61,808 bases of DNA, taken from assembly GCA_000613465.1 (NCBI GenBank), contig BAJA01000034.1:1-61808 (forward strand), written 5' to 3'. This DNA is from Bacteroides nordii WAL 11050 = JCM 12987 (GTDB taxonomy: Bacteria > Bacteroidota > Bacteroidia > Bacteroidales > Bacteroidaceae). Below are positions 44,695 to 55,284 of the stretch, one piece after another (the first letter of the stretch is position 1; every line of letters begins with the position of its first letter). A model generated the notes under the pieces. That model searched no databases. It was given only the letters and a program-made list of their open reading frames with translations, and was not told the DNA's origin. The position numbers and the translations under genes are program-made.

Positions 44695-46209
44695 ATAGTC
44701 TGTATTTTCCGGATCAAAGTTGGTCCAGTTATCCATCCAGTTGTCTTGTGCGGAGAAAGCACCGATATAAGTAACTTTTTCCAGTTGGGTAGCATTGGGT
44801 ACGGCATCGAACGAAGCTTTACCCAGCAGTGGACTTTCGCTTGTTGGTGCATATTTCTGTCCTACGTTTTTCGTGTCGATTAGTTTCAGATCGTCTTCGT
44901 TCTCAAACACTGTATTTCCTTTCTGTGCTTTGAAGAAAGTGCTGGAATAAGACGGTTTTGTTTCGTCGTAAGTAATCTTACCGTCGCTGTATGTACCAAG
45001 TACATCTTCGTACTTCTTGTTAGCATCCGTACCTACCACCGAGTTCTTGCCCAAAGCCAGATAGATGTTTTGCAATACGATCTTCCCTTCTTTGGCCGAT
45101 TCAACCGTATTTCCTTTTTCACCGTCGATGATCAGTCCGATAGGCCAGCCGATGGCTACGGAATTAACGCAATTCAGGTTACTGCTGCGACGTATCTGCA
45201 TAGCCGACTGGAATTTACCAAGACCAGAGTTGTTATTAGGATAGAGATCACCGGCATTGATGTAGTCCGAAGTATTCTGGAAATCAGCATTGAGTTTTGT
45301 GGCAGGGCCTACAAAGGTAACATTACTGAATACAGCTGTCGTAATAGGGGTGGCTGCGATATTACCGTCAGCGCAGTTGTCCGACTCAAATCCGTTACTC
45401 TGTGATACGTCTGCAATTTTCGGGTCACGCACGCCCAGACAGAATTGCACGTTTCCGGAGAATCCATTGTCCGTATCAAAGTCGTCGTCCCAGCCTTTGT
45501 AAGCAATCAGGTGCTTGCAGTCTACGCTTCCGCCAAACCATTCAAAAGAATCGTCATTAGAATAGGATACCTGCAGGTGGTCTACTATCGTACCTTTACC
45601 TACTGAACCGAAAGTGATACCGTTGATTTCCTTATCCTTTTCAAAAGGGAAACCGGCAAACTCTACACGGATATATTTGAAGATACCGGAGTTATCGTTA
45701 TCGTCATTGCCTCCATGTTTGGTTCTGGGACCACCTTCTATTTGCTGCTCTTTCTGATTGTTATTTGCCTTTCCGCAGATGATGAGTCCACCCCAGTCAC
45801 CCGGACGGCGGAGACCTTTTTTCATCATGGAAGTCATTACAATCGGTTCTTGAGCCGTACCTTCGGCAATCAGTTTACCACCGCGTTCTACAATTAAAGC
45901 AGCTTTTGTACTCTTGTCGCCACGGATTACCGTACCCGGGTCAATGGTAACCGTCACTCCGTCAGTGATGTAACACCAGCCTTTCATGAGATACGTACCT
46001 TTGGTGATGTGTACGTTCTGTTTCACTTCCCATTGTTGTGCACCCTCATTATTGCCGAAGAGTACTTCCAGATCTTTAATGTTGGTGTCCTCATTCGGAT
46101 CGATAAAGTAAGAAGGAGCACTTTCGTTATCGCTACAACTTGTTACGGTGCCAAGTGCCAATATAGATGAGAGGCAAAGGGCTGCAAACATACTCTTTTT
46201 CATTGTCAT
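44692..46209 (-). CDS. Right-handed beta-helix lipoprotein
   Basis: Surface lipoprotein of about 505 residues with a signal peptide and lipobox TVTSC. The rest is rich in short beta-strand repeats typical of parallel beta-helices: GTYLMKGWCYITDGVTVTI, PGTVIRGDKSTKAALIVERG, and later NSVAIGWPIGLIID. No catalytic residues are clear. It starts 20 bp after a TonB-dependent receptor, so it is probably the surface partner of that receptor. Two starts are possible (46209 and 46203). Confidence 0.8.
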   Translation of the reverse strand: MTMKKSMFAALCLSSILALGTVTSCSDNESAPSYFIDPNEDTNIKDLEVLFGNNEGAQQWEVKQNVHITKGTYLMKGWCYITDGVTVTIDPGTVIRGDKSTKAALIVERGGKLIAEGTAQEPIVMTSMMKKGLRRPGDWGGLIICGKANNNQKEQQIEGGPRTKHGGNDDNDNSGIFKYIRVEFAGFPFEKDKEINGITFGSVGKGTIVDHLQVSYSNDDSFEWFGGSVDCKHLIAYKGWDDDFDTDNGFSGNVQFCLGVRDPKIADVSQSNGFESDNCADGNIAATPITTAVFSNVTFVGPATKLNADFQNTSDYINAGDLYPNNNSGLGKFQSAMQIRRSSNLNCVNSVAIGWPIGLIIDGEKGNTVESAKEGKIVLQNIYLALGKNSVVGTDANKKYEDVLGTYSDGKITYDETKPSYSSTFFKAQKGNTVFENEDDLKLIDTKNVGQKYAPTSESPLLGKASFDAVPNATQLEKVTYIGAFSAQDNWMDNWTNFDPENTDY

Positions 46210-46228
46210 TCTTTGTTTAAGTGATGAA

Positions 46229-49033
46229 TTATAGATTAAAACTAATACTCAGATTAATATTTCTTCCGGGCTGATAAGCGCGGGTGATCTCTTCATGTTC
46301 GGACTTCACGTCACCTTTGCGTACCTCCGAGACCTGTTTGAAGTAAACTTTTTCGGCAAGCAGATCGCGTACACCGGCTTTCACTTCCCAGCGGCCGAAC
46401 TTCTTACTTAGAGAAAGGTCTATCGTGTTGCGTGGCATCTCGTAGGAGTTGGGTAAGTTGTTGGTGTTTTCACTTCCGGCACTTCCTACACTGCGGCCTA
46501 CTCCGATGATGCGTTTTCCGATACGGTTGTAAAGTACGGCAGCATTCAGTCCCAGCTTCTCATTCTGATAGAAAAGGCCTGTATTGATGAGGTAAGGAGA
46601 TTGTCCCTGCATGGGGCGGTCAAGCTCAATGCTGTTCTTGTCGAATTCTACCTTACTCTTGATCCATGCTCCGTTGAAAGTCCAGCTTAAATCTTTCAGG
46701 CCGATAAAGCCGAGGTTCTTACGGATATCAAGTTCGATACCATAGTTGTTGGCTGCTTTGGCATTCTTATAAGAATAGGTGAGGTCTGTTCCTCCGTTTA
46801 CGGTGTAAGTCCACTCTATCGGATTCTGGAAGTTCTTGTAGAAAAGTGCTACTGAGATCACCTCTCCGCCGGAAGGATAATACTCATAACGGAAGTCTAT
46901 ATTCTGAATATACGCAGATTTTAAGTCCGGGTTTCCTTCTACCGGACTTGCCAGATCGAAGTCATAATATACGGAACTGGAAACTTCACGGAATTCGGCA
47001 CGGTTGACGGACTTTCCGTAAGCCAGACGCAATTGCTGCTTTTCCGTTAGTTCATAGCTGATGTTCAGAGACGGGAACAGGTCATTATTGGTATAGTACT
47101 TGCTTTTGGGGCTTTTGGCTGTAGAGCGGGTATTGCTGATCAATTCCATTTGATTGTACTCATAACGTACTCCCGCGTAGATATTGAAAGCTCCCAAAGG
47201 CAGATTAGCCCCTATGTATCCGGCTGTCAGGATATTATTTCCACTATAATCGTTCAGCTTGTTGGGTTCTTCAAAAAGGTGAAGTTTGTCTAAACCATAA
47301 TTCTCCGGACGTAATACGGTATTTATCATATCCATATAGCGAAAGTCAGCCGGAAGTGTGTTGCTTGCCTGATTCCAGTTATAATAGAAGCGGCGGGTGG
47401 TAAATTCACGTGTACGGTATTCGCTGTAAGCACCGGCTTTCAGTGTCGGATTGAATGTACCGAAAGAATATTCGTGTTGATAGTTGATGTTGGCCGAAGC
47501 AATGTGTTCGTCCAGCTTGTAGAACTCACGGCTGATATCCGAACCACTGGTTAGCCCTATCCTGTCTTTTTCAAGTTCATCATTCAACAGGATGCGGCGG
47601 CGGTCGGGCATATTGCGGTTGGCGTATGCATATCCGGTACTCCAATCCAGTTTGCCGTTGTCAAAGGTATGTTTTCCGGTGAATTGCCCGTTGTAGGTAG
47701 TCCGGCTGGAGTAGTAATATTCCATACTCCGTTCATTATTGCTCTGTGCATCTATACCTTCGCGGGTGGTGTACCGACTTTTGCCAAGCTGGTTGAAGAT
47801 GTTCTTGAATTCAAAATGATGGCGGCTGTCTTTGGGTTGGAAAGTAAGATTTGCCATGGCTCCGAGGCGCACATCGTTATTGTATTGGTTGTCTATGCTT
47901 CTGCGTAGATATACTGAGTGGTCATGAGTTACGTCATAAGCTCCGAACAGGGAGTTTTCCATATCCTTGTAAGTTTTATAGCTGTTGCTATAGTTCAGTG
48001 TAGCCAATAGACCGTATTTGCGTCCGCTTTCCGTATCCCAGATGTGGCTGTAGGAAGTATTCAGTTTCAAATCGGGCAGGGGCTTTTTGTTTTTTACGGT
48101 CCAGTCATTGTTCAATCCGTTATTCATCAGATCTACGGCCTTGCCATCAAAAGTATTCATTATTTTGTCAATGCCTCCTTGTAGTGAACGTAGCCCGTTG
48201 TCGAAACCAAGCAGATCGGTTTTGCTTCCCTTGTTATAGTAGAAATCCCTGAAATGGGTATTGTCATTTACTGCCGCACCCACAGAGAGGTTAAAGCTGT
48301 TTTCACTTGGCATATCTTTGGTATTGATCAGAATAAAACCTCCTGTGAAGTCCGAGGGATATTCCGGTGCAGGACTTTTCACGATCACCATGTTGTCAAG
48401 TTGTGAACTGGGAATGATGTCAAATGAGAAAGCACGTGAATCGGCTTCCGAACTGGGCACGGCCCCTCCGTTTATCCATACATTATTATACCTTTGCGAG
48501 AGTCCGCGTACCATAACAAACTTTTCATCGATAATGGATACACCTGGTACCCGCTTGATAACCTCCGAAGCGTCTTTGTCTTGTGTTTTACTGATTTGCT
48601 GGGCCGATACTCCGCTTTGTACTACCAGGCTTCGGCGTTGGTCGGTCATTATTGCCACATCGGTATTTCTTTTCATTTGTGCCACAACGGTGACATCACT
48701 CAACGTCTGTGCGTCAGCCTCCATCTCAAAGTTAAGTATGAGTGGCGCATGGGTGACCTTTATATCTTTCTGTATAATGTCTTTATATCCTACGTATCTT
48801 ATTTCGAGCGTATATACACCACTCTTGAGATTGTTGAATTGGTACTTGCCGTCCATGTCGGCAACTGTTCCGAGTGTAGTCCCTGAAAGTTGTATGGTTG
48901 CTCCGGTCAGTGGCTCGTTTGTAACCCGGTCTGTGACTGTACCATGAATGTTACCTGCTTGTGCTGCAAAAGTCAGTACGGTGAGTAAAAAGAAGAACGA
49001 AATTGCTTTTCTAAATGCTTGTTTCATATTCAT
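46229..49033 (-). CDS. TonB-dependent receptor with carboxypeptidase-like domain
   Basis: Outer-membrane transporter of about 934 residues. A signal peptide (to FAAQAG) is followed by a carboxypeptidase-regulatory-like beta-sandwich (IHGTVTDRVTNEPLTGATIQ), a plug domain (SEVIKRVPGVSIIDEKFVMV) and a 22-strand barrel ending in INLSISFNL. It pairs with the beta-helix lipoprotein downstream rather than with a SusD. ATG 49033 is preferred over the longer start because the added residues are not signal-like. It is divergent from a PAS/GAF histidine kinase, which may regulate it. Confidence 0.88.
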   Translation of the reverse strand: MNMKQAFRKAISFFFLLTVLTFAAQAGNIHGTVTDRVTNEPLTGATIQLSGTTLGTVADMDGKYQFNNLKSGVYTLEIRYVGYKDIIQKDIKVTHAPLILNFEMEADAQTLSDVTVVAQMKRNTDVAIMTDQRRSLVVQSGVSAQQISKTQDKDASEVIKRVPGVSIIDEKFVMVRGLSQRYNNVWINGGAVPSSEADSRAFSFDIIPSSQLDNMVIVKSPAPEYPSDFTGGFILINTKDMPSENSFNLSVGAAVNDNTHFRDFYYNKGSKTDLLGFDNGLRSLQGGIDKIMNTFDGKAVDLMNNGLNNDWTVKNKKPLPDLKLNTSYSHIWDTESGRKYGLLATLNYSNSYKTYKDMENSLFGAYDVTHDHSVYLRRSIDNQYNNDVRLGAMANLTFQPKDSRHHFEFKNIFNQLGKSRYTTREGIDAQSNNERSMEYYYSSRTTYNGQFTGKHTFDNGKLDWSTGYAYANRNMPDRRRILLNDELEKDRIGLTSGSDISREFYKLDEHIASANINYQHEYSFGTFNPTLKAGAYSEYRTREFTTRRFYYNWNQASNTLPADFRYMDMINTVLRPENYGLDKLHLFEEPNKLNDYSGNNILTAGYIGANLPLGAFNIYAGVRYEYNQMELISNTRSTAKSPKSKYYTNNDLFPSLNISYELTEKQQLRLAYGKSVNRAEFREVSSSVYYDFDLASPVEGNPDLKSAYIQNIDFRYEYYPSGGEVISVALFYKNFQNPIEWTYTVNGGTDLTYSYKNAKAANNYGIELDIRKNLGFIGLKDLSWTFNGAWIKSKVEFDKNSIELDRPMQGQSPYLINTGLFYQNEKLGLNAAVLYNRIGKRIIGVGRSVGSAGSENTNNLPNSYEMPRNTIDLSLSKKFGRWEVKAGVRDLLAEKVYFKQVSEVRKGDVKSEHEEITRAYQPGRNINLSISFNL

Positions 49034-49212
49034 TATAGGTGTATTTCTTTTGACGTTGCAAAGGTGCGGAGAAGGGATTACATAGGTAATACACTTGAAA
49101 TACAATTGGTTTGCACTTCTGTTACAATCAGGTGTCTTTATGGGTTTTTCGATAGGTGAAAATGCTGCATGTAAAAAAACTCTTTTAGTGCCATAATATA
49201 TAATTAATTAAT

Positions 49213-49220
49213 TACTTTTG
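49213..49220 (+). promoter_or_regulatory. -7 element TACTTTTG for the PAS kinase
   Basis: TACTTTTG fits TAnnTTTG and lies 23 bp before ATG 49244. I see only a weak -33 box. Confidence 0.42.
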
Positions 49221-49243
49221 CCGAATATAGATAATTGTATTGT

Positions 49244-52059
49244 ATGGCCGTTTCTACTAACTTTCAATGCAACGATTACGAACGTTTGCGTGAGCTTACT
49301 TTTTTAGCACAAATAGGCTGGTGGGAGGCCAATTTTGCTACCAGAACTTTTCGTTGTTCTGAGTATATTTGCGATTTACTTAAACTGGAAAACGATGAGA
49401 TCAGTTTTGATTCGTTTTCTCGTTTGATCCGGCAGGATTATAATGGACGTACCAAGCGTGAATTCATCTCTTTGTCATACATTGATGTATATGATCAGAC
49501 TTATCCTCTGCTTATTGATGGAAAGGAAATATGGATTCATTCACATCTGGGTTCTAAGAAAAGAAATGAAGCGGGTGAATTAATAGCCTTTGGCTATATT
49601 CGTCAGGTGGAAGGAGCAGAAAAAGATATGGCAGCGAGGCTTGCCATACGTACTAATGAACAACTTGCACGGCAAAACTCAATTTCACAATCGCTCTATT
49701 ATTTTGTTCAGGAGTCGGATGCTACACCCGGTATCAATAGTATATTGAATGATATACTTCAGTTTTTTCAGGGAGGGCGCGTTTATATCTTTGAGTATGA
49801 CGAGGAGTGTAAACATCATAGTTGTATTTTTGAGGTCTTGGCAGATGGAGTGAAGCCGGAAATTGATATTTTACAGAATATCCCGGCTCAGGAACTTCCA
49901 TGGTGGACGGAGAGAATTCTTTCCGGGCAGCCAATTATCCTTAATTCTGTTGAAGACCTGAAGGAAAAAGCTCCGGCTGAATATGATATTCTTAGTAAGC
50001 AGAATATTAAATCGCTGTTGGTTGTCCCTCTCAAATCTGGGGAAAAAGTACGTGGGTATCTGGGAGTGGATTTAGTGAAACGTACTCATATGTGGAGCAA
50101 TGACGACTGTCAGTGGCTCTCTTCATTAGCCAATATTATCAGTATTTGTACCGAACTGCGTTATGCCCGTGATGAGGCTAAACACGAGCAAGCTTTCATG
50201 CACAATTTGTTTCACTATATGCCTATCGGATATATTCATATAAGTATTGTACGTGATGCTGAGGGTAAGCCGATAGATTATCTGGTCACTGATACGAATC
50301 AGATGTGTACTGATCTGATGGGGATTCCAAGTACTGATTATATTGGGAAATATGCCAGTGAACTGCATGTTAACTATCAGCAGAAGCTGAATTATATTGC
50401 TGATATTATAGATGGGAGTGGTTATAAAGAATTAGAAGTATCTTTTCCTGTATCCGGTAAAAATAGCCGTTGTATTGTTTATTCTCCTGAAAAAGATGAG
50501 ATAGTGGCACTCTTTGTTGATATAACAGAGACTGAACAGGCACACAAGGCACTGGACCGTAGTGAAAAGCTCTTGAGTATAGTCTTTGCTAATATTCCTG
50601 TTGGTATAGAAATCTATGATCAGAATGGTTTCATGATCGATATTAATAATAAAGACATGGAAATATTCGGGGTTCGTGACAAAGCAGATGTATTGGGTGT
50701 TAACGTATTTGATAACCCGAATATATCGGAGGAAATCAGAGAACGGATGCGCAATGAAGAAAAGCTGGATTTTCGTATGAATTATACGTTTACCAGTATA
50801 CGAGAATATTATGAATCTGAAAGAAAAGGATATATAGCTCTCTATACCAAGGTGAGTAAGTTCTTTGGCAAGGATGGTAAGTTTCTCGGGTATATATTTT
50901 TGAATATGGATAACACCGAGCAATTGGATGCTATCAAAAAGATACAGGATTTTGAAAATTTCTTCCTTTTGATTTCTGATTATGCTAAAGTAGGCTATGC
51001 GAAGCTCAATCTTCTTGATAAGCAAGGATATGCTATAAAGCAGTGGTTTAAGAACATGGGTGAGGAAGAGGATGCTCCGTTGGCAGATATTGTAGGTGTG
51101 TATAGTAAAATACATCCCGACGATCGTGAACAGATTCTTAATTTCTATCAGGAGGTAATAGAAGGACGTAGTAAAAGTTTTCGTAGTGAAGTCCGTGTAC
51201 ACAAGACAGCAGAGGAAATGCAGGATTCCAAAGTTCCGGATTTCTCCGAATGGAATTGGGTGCGGATGAATATTATGATGTCTCATTATGCTCCTGAAGA
51301 AGGACTGATAGAGATAATAGGTATCAATTATGATATCACGGAAATGAAGGAGATCGAAGTCAAGTTGATTGATGCCAAAGAAAAGGCAGAAGAAGCCGAC
51401 CATCTGAAAAGTGCTTTCCTGGCTAATATGAGTCATGAAATACGTACTCCGCTGAATGCGATTGTGGGTTTTTCCGGATTACTGGTCGAGACCGAAGATG
51501 TGGAAGAACGCAAACAGTACATCGGTATTGTTGAAGAGAATAATGAGCTATTGTTACAGTTGATTTCGGATATCTTGATTTGTCGAAAATAGAAGCTGGT
51601 ACTTTTGAATTTACTATCACGGAGGTGAATGTAAATTTGTTATGTGAGGACATTGTACGTAGCATGCAGGGAAAGACCACAGAAACAGTAAGGCTGGTAT
51701 TTGATAAACATTTGCCGGAATGTTATATTATGAGTGATCGTAACCGTCTGCACCAGGTTATCTCTAACTTTGTGAATAATGCAGCTAAGTTTACTTCGGA
51801 AGGAACTATAAAAGTAGGATATGAACAACTGGAAGATAGTAGAATTCGTTTTTATGTGTCCGATACTGGTATTGGGATTAAAGAAGAATACCGGGTACAG
51901 ATTTTTGATCGTTTCGTGAAGCTGAATTCATTTATTCATGGTACCGGTTTGGGGCTTTCTATTTGCCGGAGTATTATAGATCAGTTGCATGGTGAGATCG
52001 GAGTGGAATCTGAACCGGGTAAAGGCTCCTGTTTCTGGTTTATATTGCCGATAGTGTAA
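49244..52059 (+). CDS. PAS/GAF sensor histidine kinase, frameshifted as assembled
   Basis: Soluble sensor kinase of about 938 residues after repair. Domains in order: PAS-like (about 10-110), GAF (about 160-305, with SLLVVPLKSGEKVRGYLGVD), two or three more PAS domains, HisKA (AFLANMSHEIRTPLNAIVG) and HATPase (NRLHQVISNFVNNAAKFT, DTGIGIKEE, GTGLGLSICRSI). No transmembrane helix and no receiver domain are seen. The frame breaks at about 51577; adding one G gives SDILDLSKIEAGTFEF. As written, the kinase loses its ATPase domain. The target may be the divergent TonB receptor pair; no response regulator gene is adjacent. Confidence 0.87.
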
Positions 52060-52131
52060 GGACAGCTTGAAGCTATCGGCACTTATCCCGAAGTGATGGT
52101 TGCACTTACACGGAATAACAGTTGCATTAAA

Positions 52132-52199
52132 AAACGCAGATTACACAGATTATCGCAAATTAAATTTAAGTTTTGCGATAATCTGTGTAATCTGCGTTT
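52132..52199. repeat. Perfect 28-bp inverted repeat between convergent genes
   Basis: The 28-nt arm at 52132-52159 (begins AAACGCAGATTACACAG) pairs perfectly with 52172-52199 across 12 nt. It is the longest perfect palindrome in the window and a member of the CGCAGATT family. It lies between the kinase and nuoN ends, where a bidirectional terminator would be expected. Confidence 0.78.
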
Positions 52200-52266
52200 A
52201 GAAGTTACATGTTGATAACTTTCTCACGCTTCTGATATTCTGCTTTGAAAGATGATCATCCGGTCT

Positions 52267-53709
52267 TTACAGTCCGAATGCGAACTTATCTATTGTCTGG
52301 TAAACTACACTTGCAATACCTAAGCCTAAAATACCCAATACACAAAGTGCCAAACCTATTCTTGTACAGTTGTCACTTCGGAATGCCGGTGCCGGATTGT
52401 CTGAAGGTGTAATGTACATGGCTTTCACTATCAACAGGTAGTAATATAGTGAAATAACAGTATTGATCAGCGCTATGAACACCAACAGATGGAAACCTGC
52501 CTGAAATGCCGACATGAAGATGAAGAACTTAGAGAAGAATCCCGCAAACGGTGGAATACCTGCCAGTGAGAATAGAGACAAGGTCATAATGAATGCCAGT
52601 TTCGGGTTTGTTTTATAAAGTCCTGCATAGTCTTCGAGCGTGAATCTTTGGCTGCGGAGTGCTACAATAGTAATCACTGCGAATACGCCTAAATTGGCTA
52701 CAGCGTAAACCAATACGTAGTATACCAGTGAAGACATTCCGGAAGCTGTACCGCCAATCACACCCAGCATAATATATCCTGCCTGAGAGATACTGGAAAA
52801 TGCCATCAGGCGTTTCAGGTTCTGCTGGCGGATCGCAAACAGGTTAGCTATTGTAATAGAAACAATTGTGATCCAGTAAAGAACCTCCTGCCAGTCTGCT
52901 ATCATCGGGGCAAATACTTTAATCAATACTGTGAGAAGTACGAAAGCTGCCGAACCTTTTGAGATGACACTTAGGTAGGCTGTTACCACACTCGGTGCAC
53001 CTTCGTATACGTCTGCTGTCCAAAGATGGAAAGGAACCAGAGAGAGTTTGAATCCCATACCGGAGAAGAAAAATACAAATGCCATTACCTGCAACATATT
53101 ACCATCAATGTGTGCAGGCAGGTCGTTGAAGTAAAGAGTACCGCAAGTGCCATAAATCATCGATAAGCCAAACAGCAATAAAGCGCTGGAAAATAAGGCT
53201 GTCAAAATGTATTTGGCACCAGCCTCGGCAGAGTGGTGACGGTATTTGTCGAAAGCAACCAGTGCTGCCATCGGAATACTGGCTGTTTCCAGGCCGATGA
53301 AGAACATCAGGAAGTGTCCGGCAGATATCATGAGATACATACCTAATAAAGTGGAGAGTGTCATGATATAAAATTCACCGCGTTTGATTGCTGTATCTTC
53401 CAGCTTCAGCCATTCGGCAGCCATAAAGAATACGATAATCGTGCCGATGTTGAGCACTGCTTTGATAATGGTTTGCATCGGCGTATATTGATACATTCCG
53501 CCAAAAGCTTCCGCATTACCGGCTGCAGGTACCAGGTTGATAACCGTATGAATGATCAGCAATGCGATAGGAAGCAGGGTTGCAAAACGTGCATGTCCGG
53601 GAGTATTTCGCTTTTCCGGGTCCATAAACAAGTCGGCCAGAAATATAATGAGGATAACTGCTATCAGTGATAACTCCTCTTTCATATATAGAAATTGTGA
53701 ATAATCCAT
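52267..53709 (-). CDS. nuoN: NADH-quinone oxidoreductase subunit N
   Basis: Membrane-arm subunit of respiratory complex I, about 480 residues with 14 hydrophobic helices. It is one of three Mrp-type proton-pumping antiporter-like subunits. The Proton_antipo_M region includes PSVVTAYLSVISKGSAAFVL and the conserved ARRQQNLKRLMAFSSISQAG-like loop (here IRQQNLKRLMAFSSISQ). ATG 53709 is preferred over the TTG upstream. It is the last gene of the operon in this window and ends at a 28-bp palindrome. Confidence 0.93.
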   Translation of the reverse strand: MDYSQFLYMKEELSLIAVILIIFLADLFMDPEKRNTPGHARFATLLPIALLIIHTVINLVPAAGNAEAFGGMYQYTPMQTIIKAVLNIGTIIVFFMAAEWLKLEDTAIKRGEFYIMTLSTLLGMYLMISAGHFLMFFIGLETASIPMAALVAFDKYRHHSAEAGAKYILTALFSSALLLFGLSMIYGTCGTLYFNDLPAHIDGNMLQVMAFVFFFSGMGFKLSLVPFHLWTADVYEGAPSVVTAYLSVISKGSAAFVLLTVLIKVFAPMIADWQEVLYWITIVSITIANLFAIRQQNLKRLMAFSSISQAGYIMLGVIGGTASGMSSLVYYVLVYAVANLGVFAVITIVALRSQRFTLEDYAGLYKTNPKLAFIMTLSLFSLAGIPPFAGFFSKFFIFMSAFQAGFHLLVFIALINTVISLYYYLLIVKAMYITPSDNPAPAFRSDNCTRIGLALCVLGILGLGIASVVYQTIDKFAFGL

Positions 53710-53750
53710 TTCTATCAAATCTAAATTAATAATTAAAAATTAAAGAGAGA

Positions 53751-55234
53751 TCACGGGATTAAGTTGGATACTACAGGCAGAACACTACCACTGATCATAT
53801 CACTTATCCAGAACGGAGCCAACCCCAGACCTGCTACACTAATGATGAGGCAGATCACGGCGAAGCGTTCATCCAGGTAGCATCTGTCAACGCCAGGTGA
53901 TGTTTGTTGGTACAGGTTCCGTAGAGTATTTTACCTACGAGACGCAGGATATATACGGCCGTGATAACAATACTTGTACAAGCGATGATGGTCATTGTGC
54001 GGTAGAATACACCGGTATTCTGGAAAGAACCGACAAAGATAGTCATCTCAGCAACGAAACCGCTTAACCCCGGAAGTCCTAAATTGGCAAGACCGGCAAT
54101 AACATAACATACCGAAAGAAATGGCATCACTTTCATTAATCCGCTCAACTCGCGGACGTCACGGGTGTGGGTACGTCCGTAAATCATACCGATAAGAGCA
54201 AAGAACAGGGCTGTCATTAATCCGTGTGAAAGCATCTGGAGTACAGCACCTGTGCAGGCTGTCTGATTCATCATCAGGATAGCGAAAAGTACCAAACCGC
54301 AGTGGCTTACGGAAGAGTAGGCATTGATGTATTTCAGGTCTGTTTGAACACAAGCCGAGAAGGCACCATACACAACGGAGATACCCGTCAGAATCAGGAA
54401 TATCCAGCTTAGTTCGTTGGCTGCTTCCGGCATCAGATACATGGCAATACGGAAACAACCGTATCCTCCTAACTTCATCAATACTCCGGCGTGGAGCATA
54501 GATACAGCTGTCGGTGCGGAAGCATGACCGTCGGGACTCCATGTATGGAACGGGAAAAGGGCGCCTAATACACCAAATCCAAGGAATGTAAGCGGGAACC
54601 AGATGCATTGTTGGGAGAAGGGGATATTGTGTAACTGTGCTATCTCAAGGATATTCATTGTTGTTCCACCTGATCCGAAGAAGATACCTAATATGCCTAT
54701 CAGCAGAAAGGCAGAACCGCCCATCAGCATCAGTGTCAGCTTCATGGCTGCATATTCTTTGCGGCCCGATCCCCATACACCAATAAGCAGGTACATCGGA
54801 ATAAGTGCTATTTCATAGAACATGAACATTGTGAACAGGTCTATTGAGATAAAGAACCCGAATACACCCATAGACAACAAGGTGAACCACAGAAAGTATT
54901 CTTTGGTAAGTGGCTGCAAACGCCAGGAGGCGAATGTACCGGTAAATACGATGACAGCCGAAAGTAGCAACATAGCTACAGAGATACCATCGACACCCAC
55001 GGAATAAGCTATGTGAAGGGGCGCATACCAGACTGTGTCGGCCCGGAAAAGCATCTCGGAGGTATCTCCACCGGCGCGTGCCTGCAAATACCCTACTGTT
55101 AACGCAATGGCCGAAATCAATAGTGCCGAAGAGCCGACTACCATTACCGTGCGTATCTGCGCGATGCTACGGCTGAGCCAGAGAGCAAACAGCATCAGAA
55201 GGGGAATTAGTACGAAAATTGATAAGAAATTCAT
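53751..55234 (-). CDS. nuoM: NADH-quinone oxidoreductase subunit M, frameshifted near the end
   Basis: Second antiporter-like membrane subunit of complex I, 494 residues after repair. Motifs include FYEIALIPMYLLIGVWGSG, FHTWSPDGHASAPTAVSML and QTDLKYINAYSSVSHCGLV. The frame ends early at 53855. Adding one G at the CC of 53873-53874 (TGG GAT) restores DERFAVICLIISVAGLGLAP and a normal final helix to a stop at 53751. As written, only the last helix is lost. The gap to nuoN then falls to about 40 bp. Confidence 0.92.
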
Positions 55235-55284
55235 CTTTATATTTACAATTTGACGATTTACGATTTACTATTTAGAGAATCACG

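Noticed and set aside
50432..51436. Antisense open frame of 334 codons in the PAS kinase
   Set aside because: The plus strand encodes convincing PAS and HisKA domains; the antisense frame is rich in Ile, Phe and Tyr, as expected from the reverse of charged codons.
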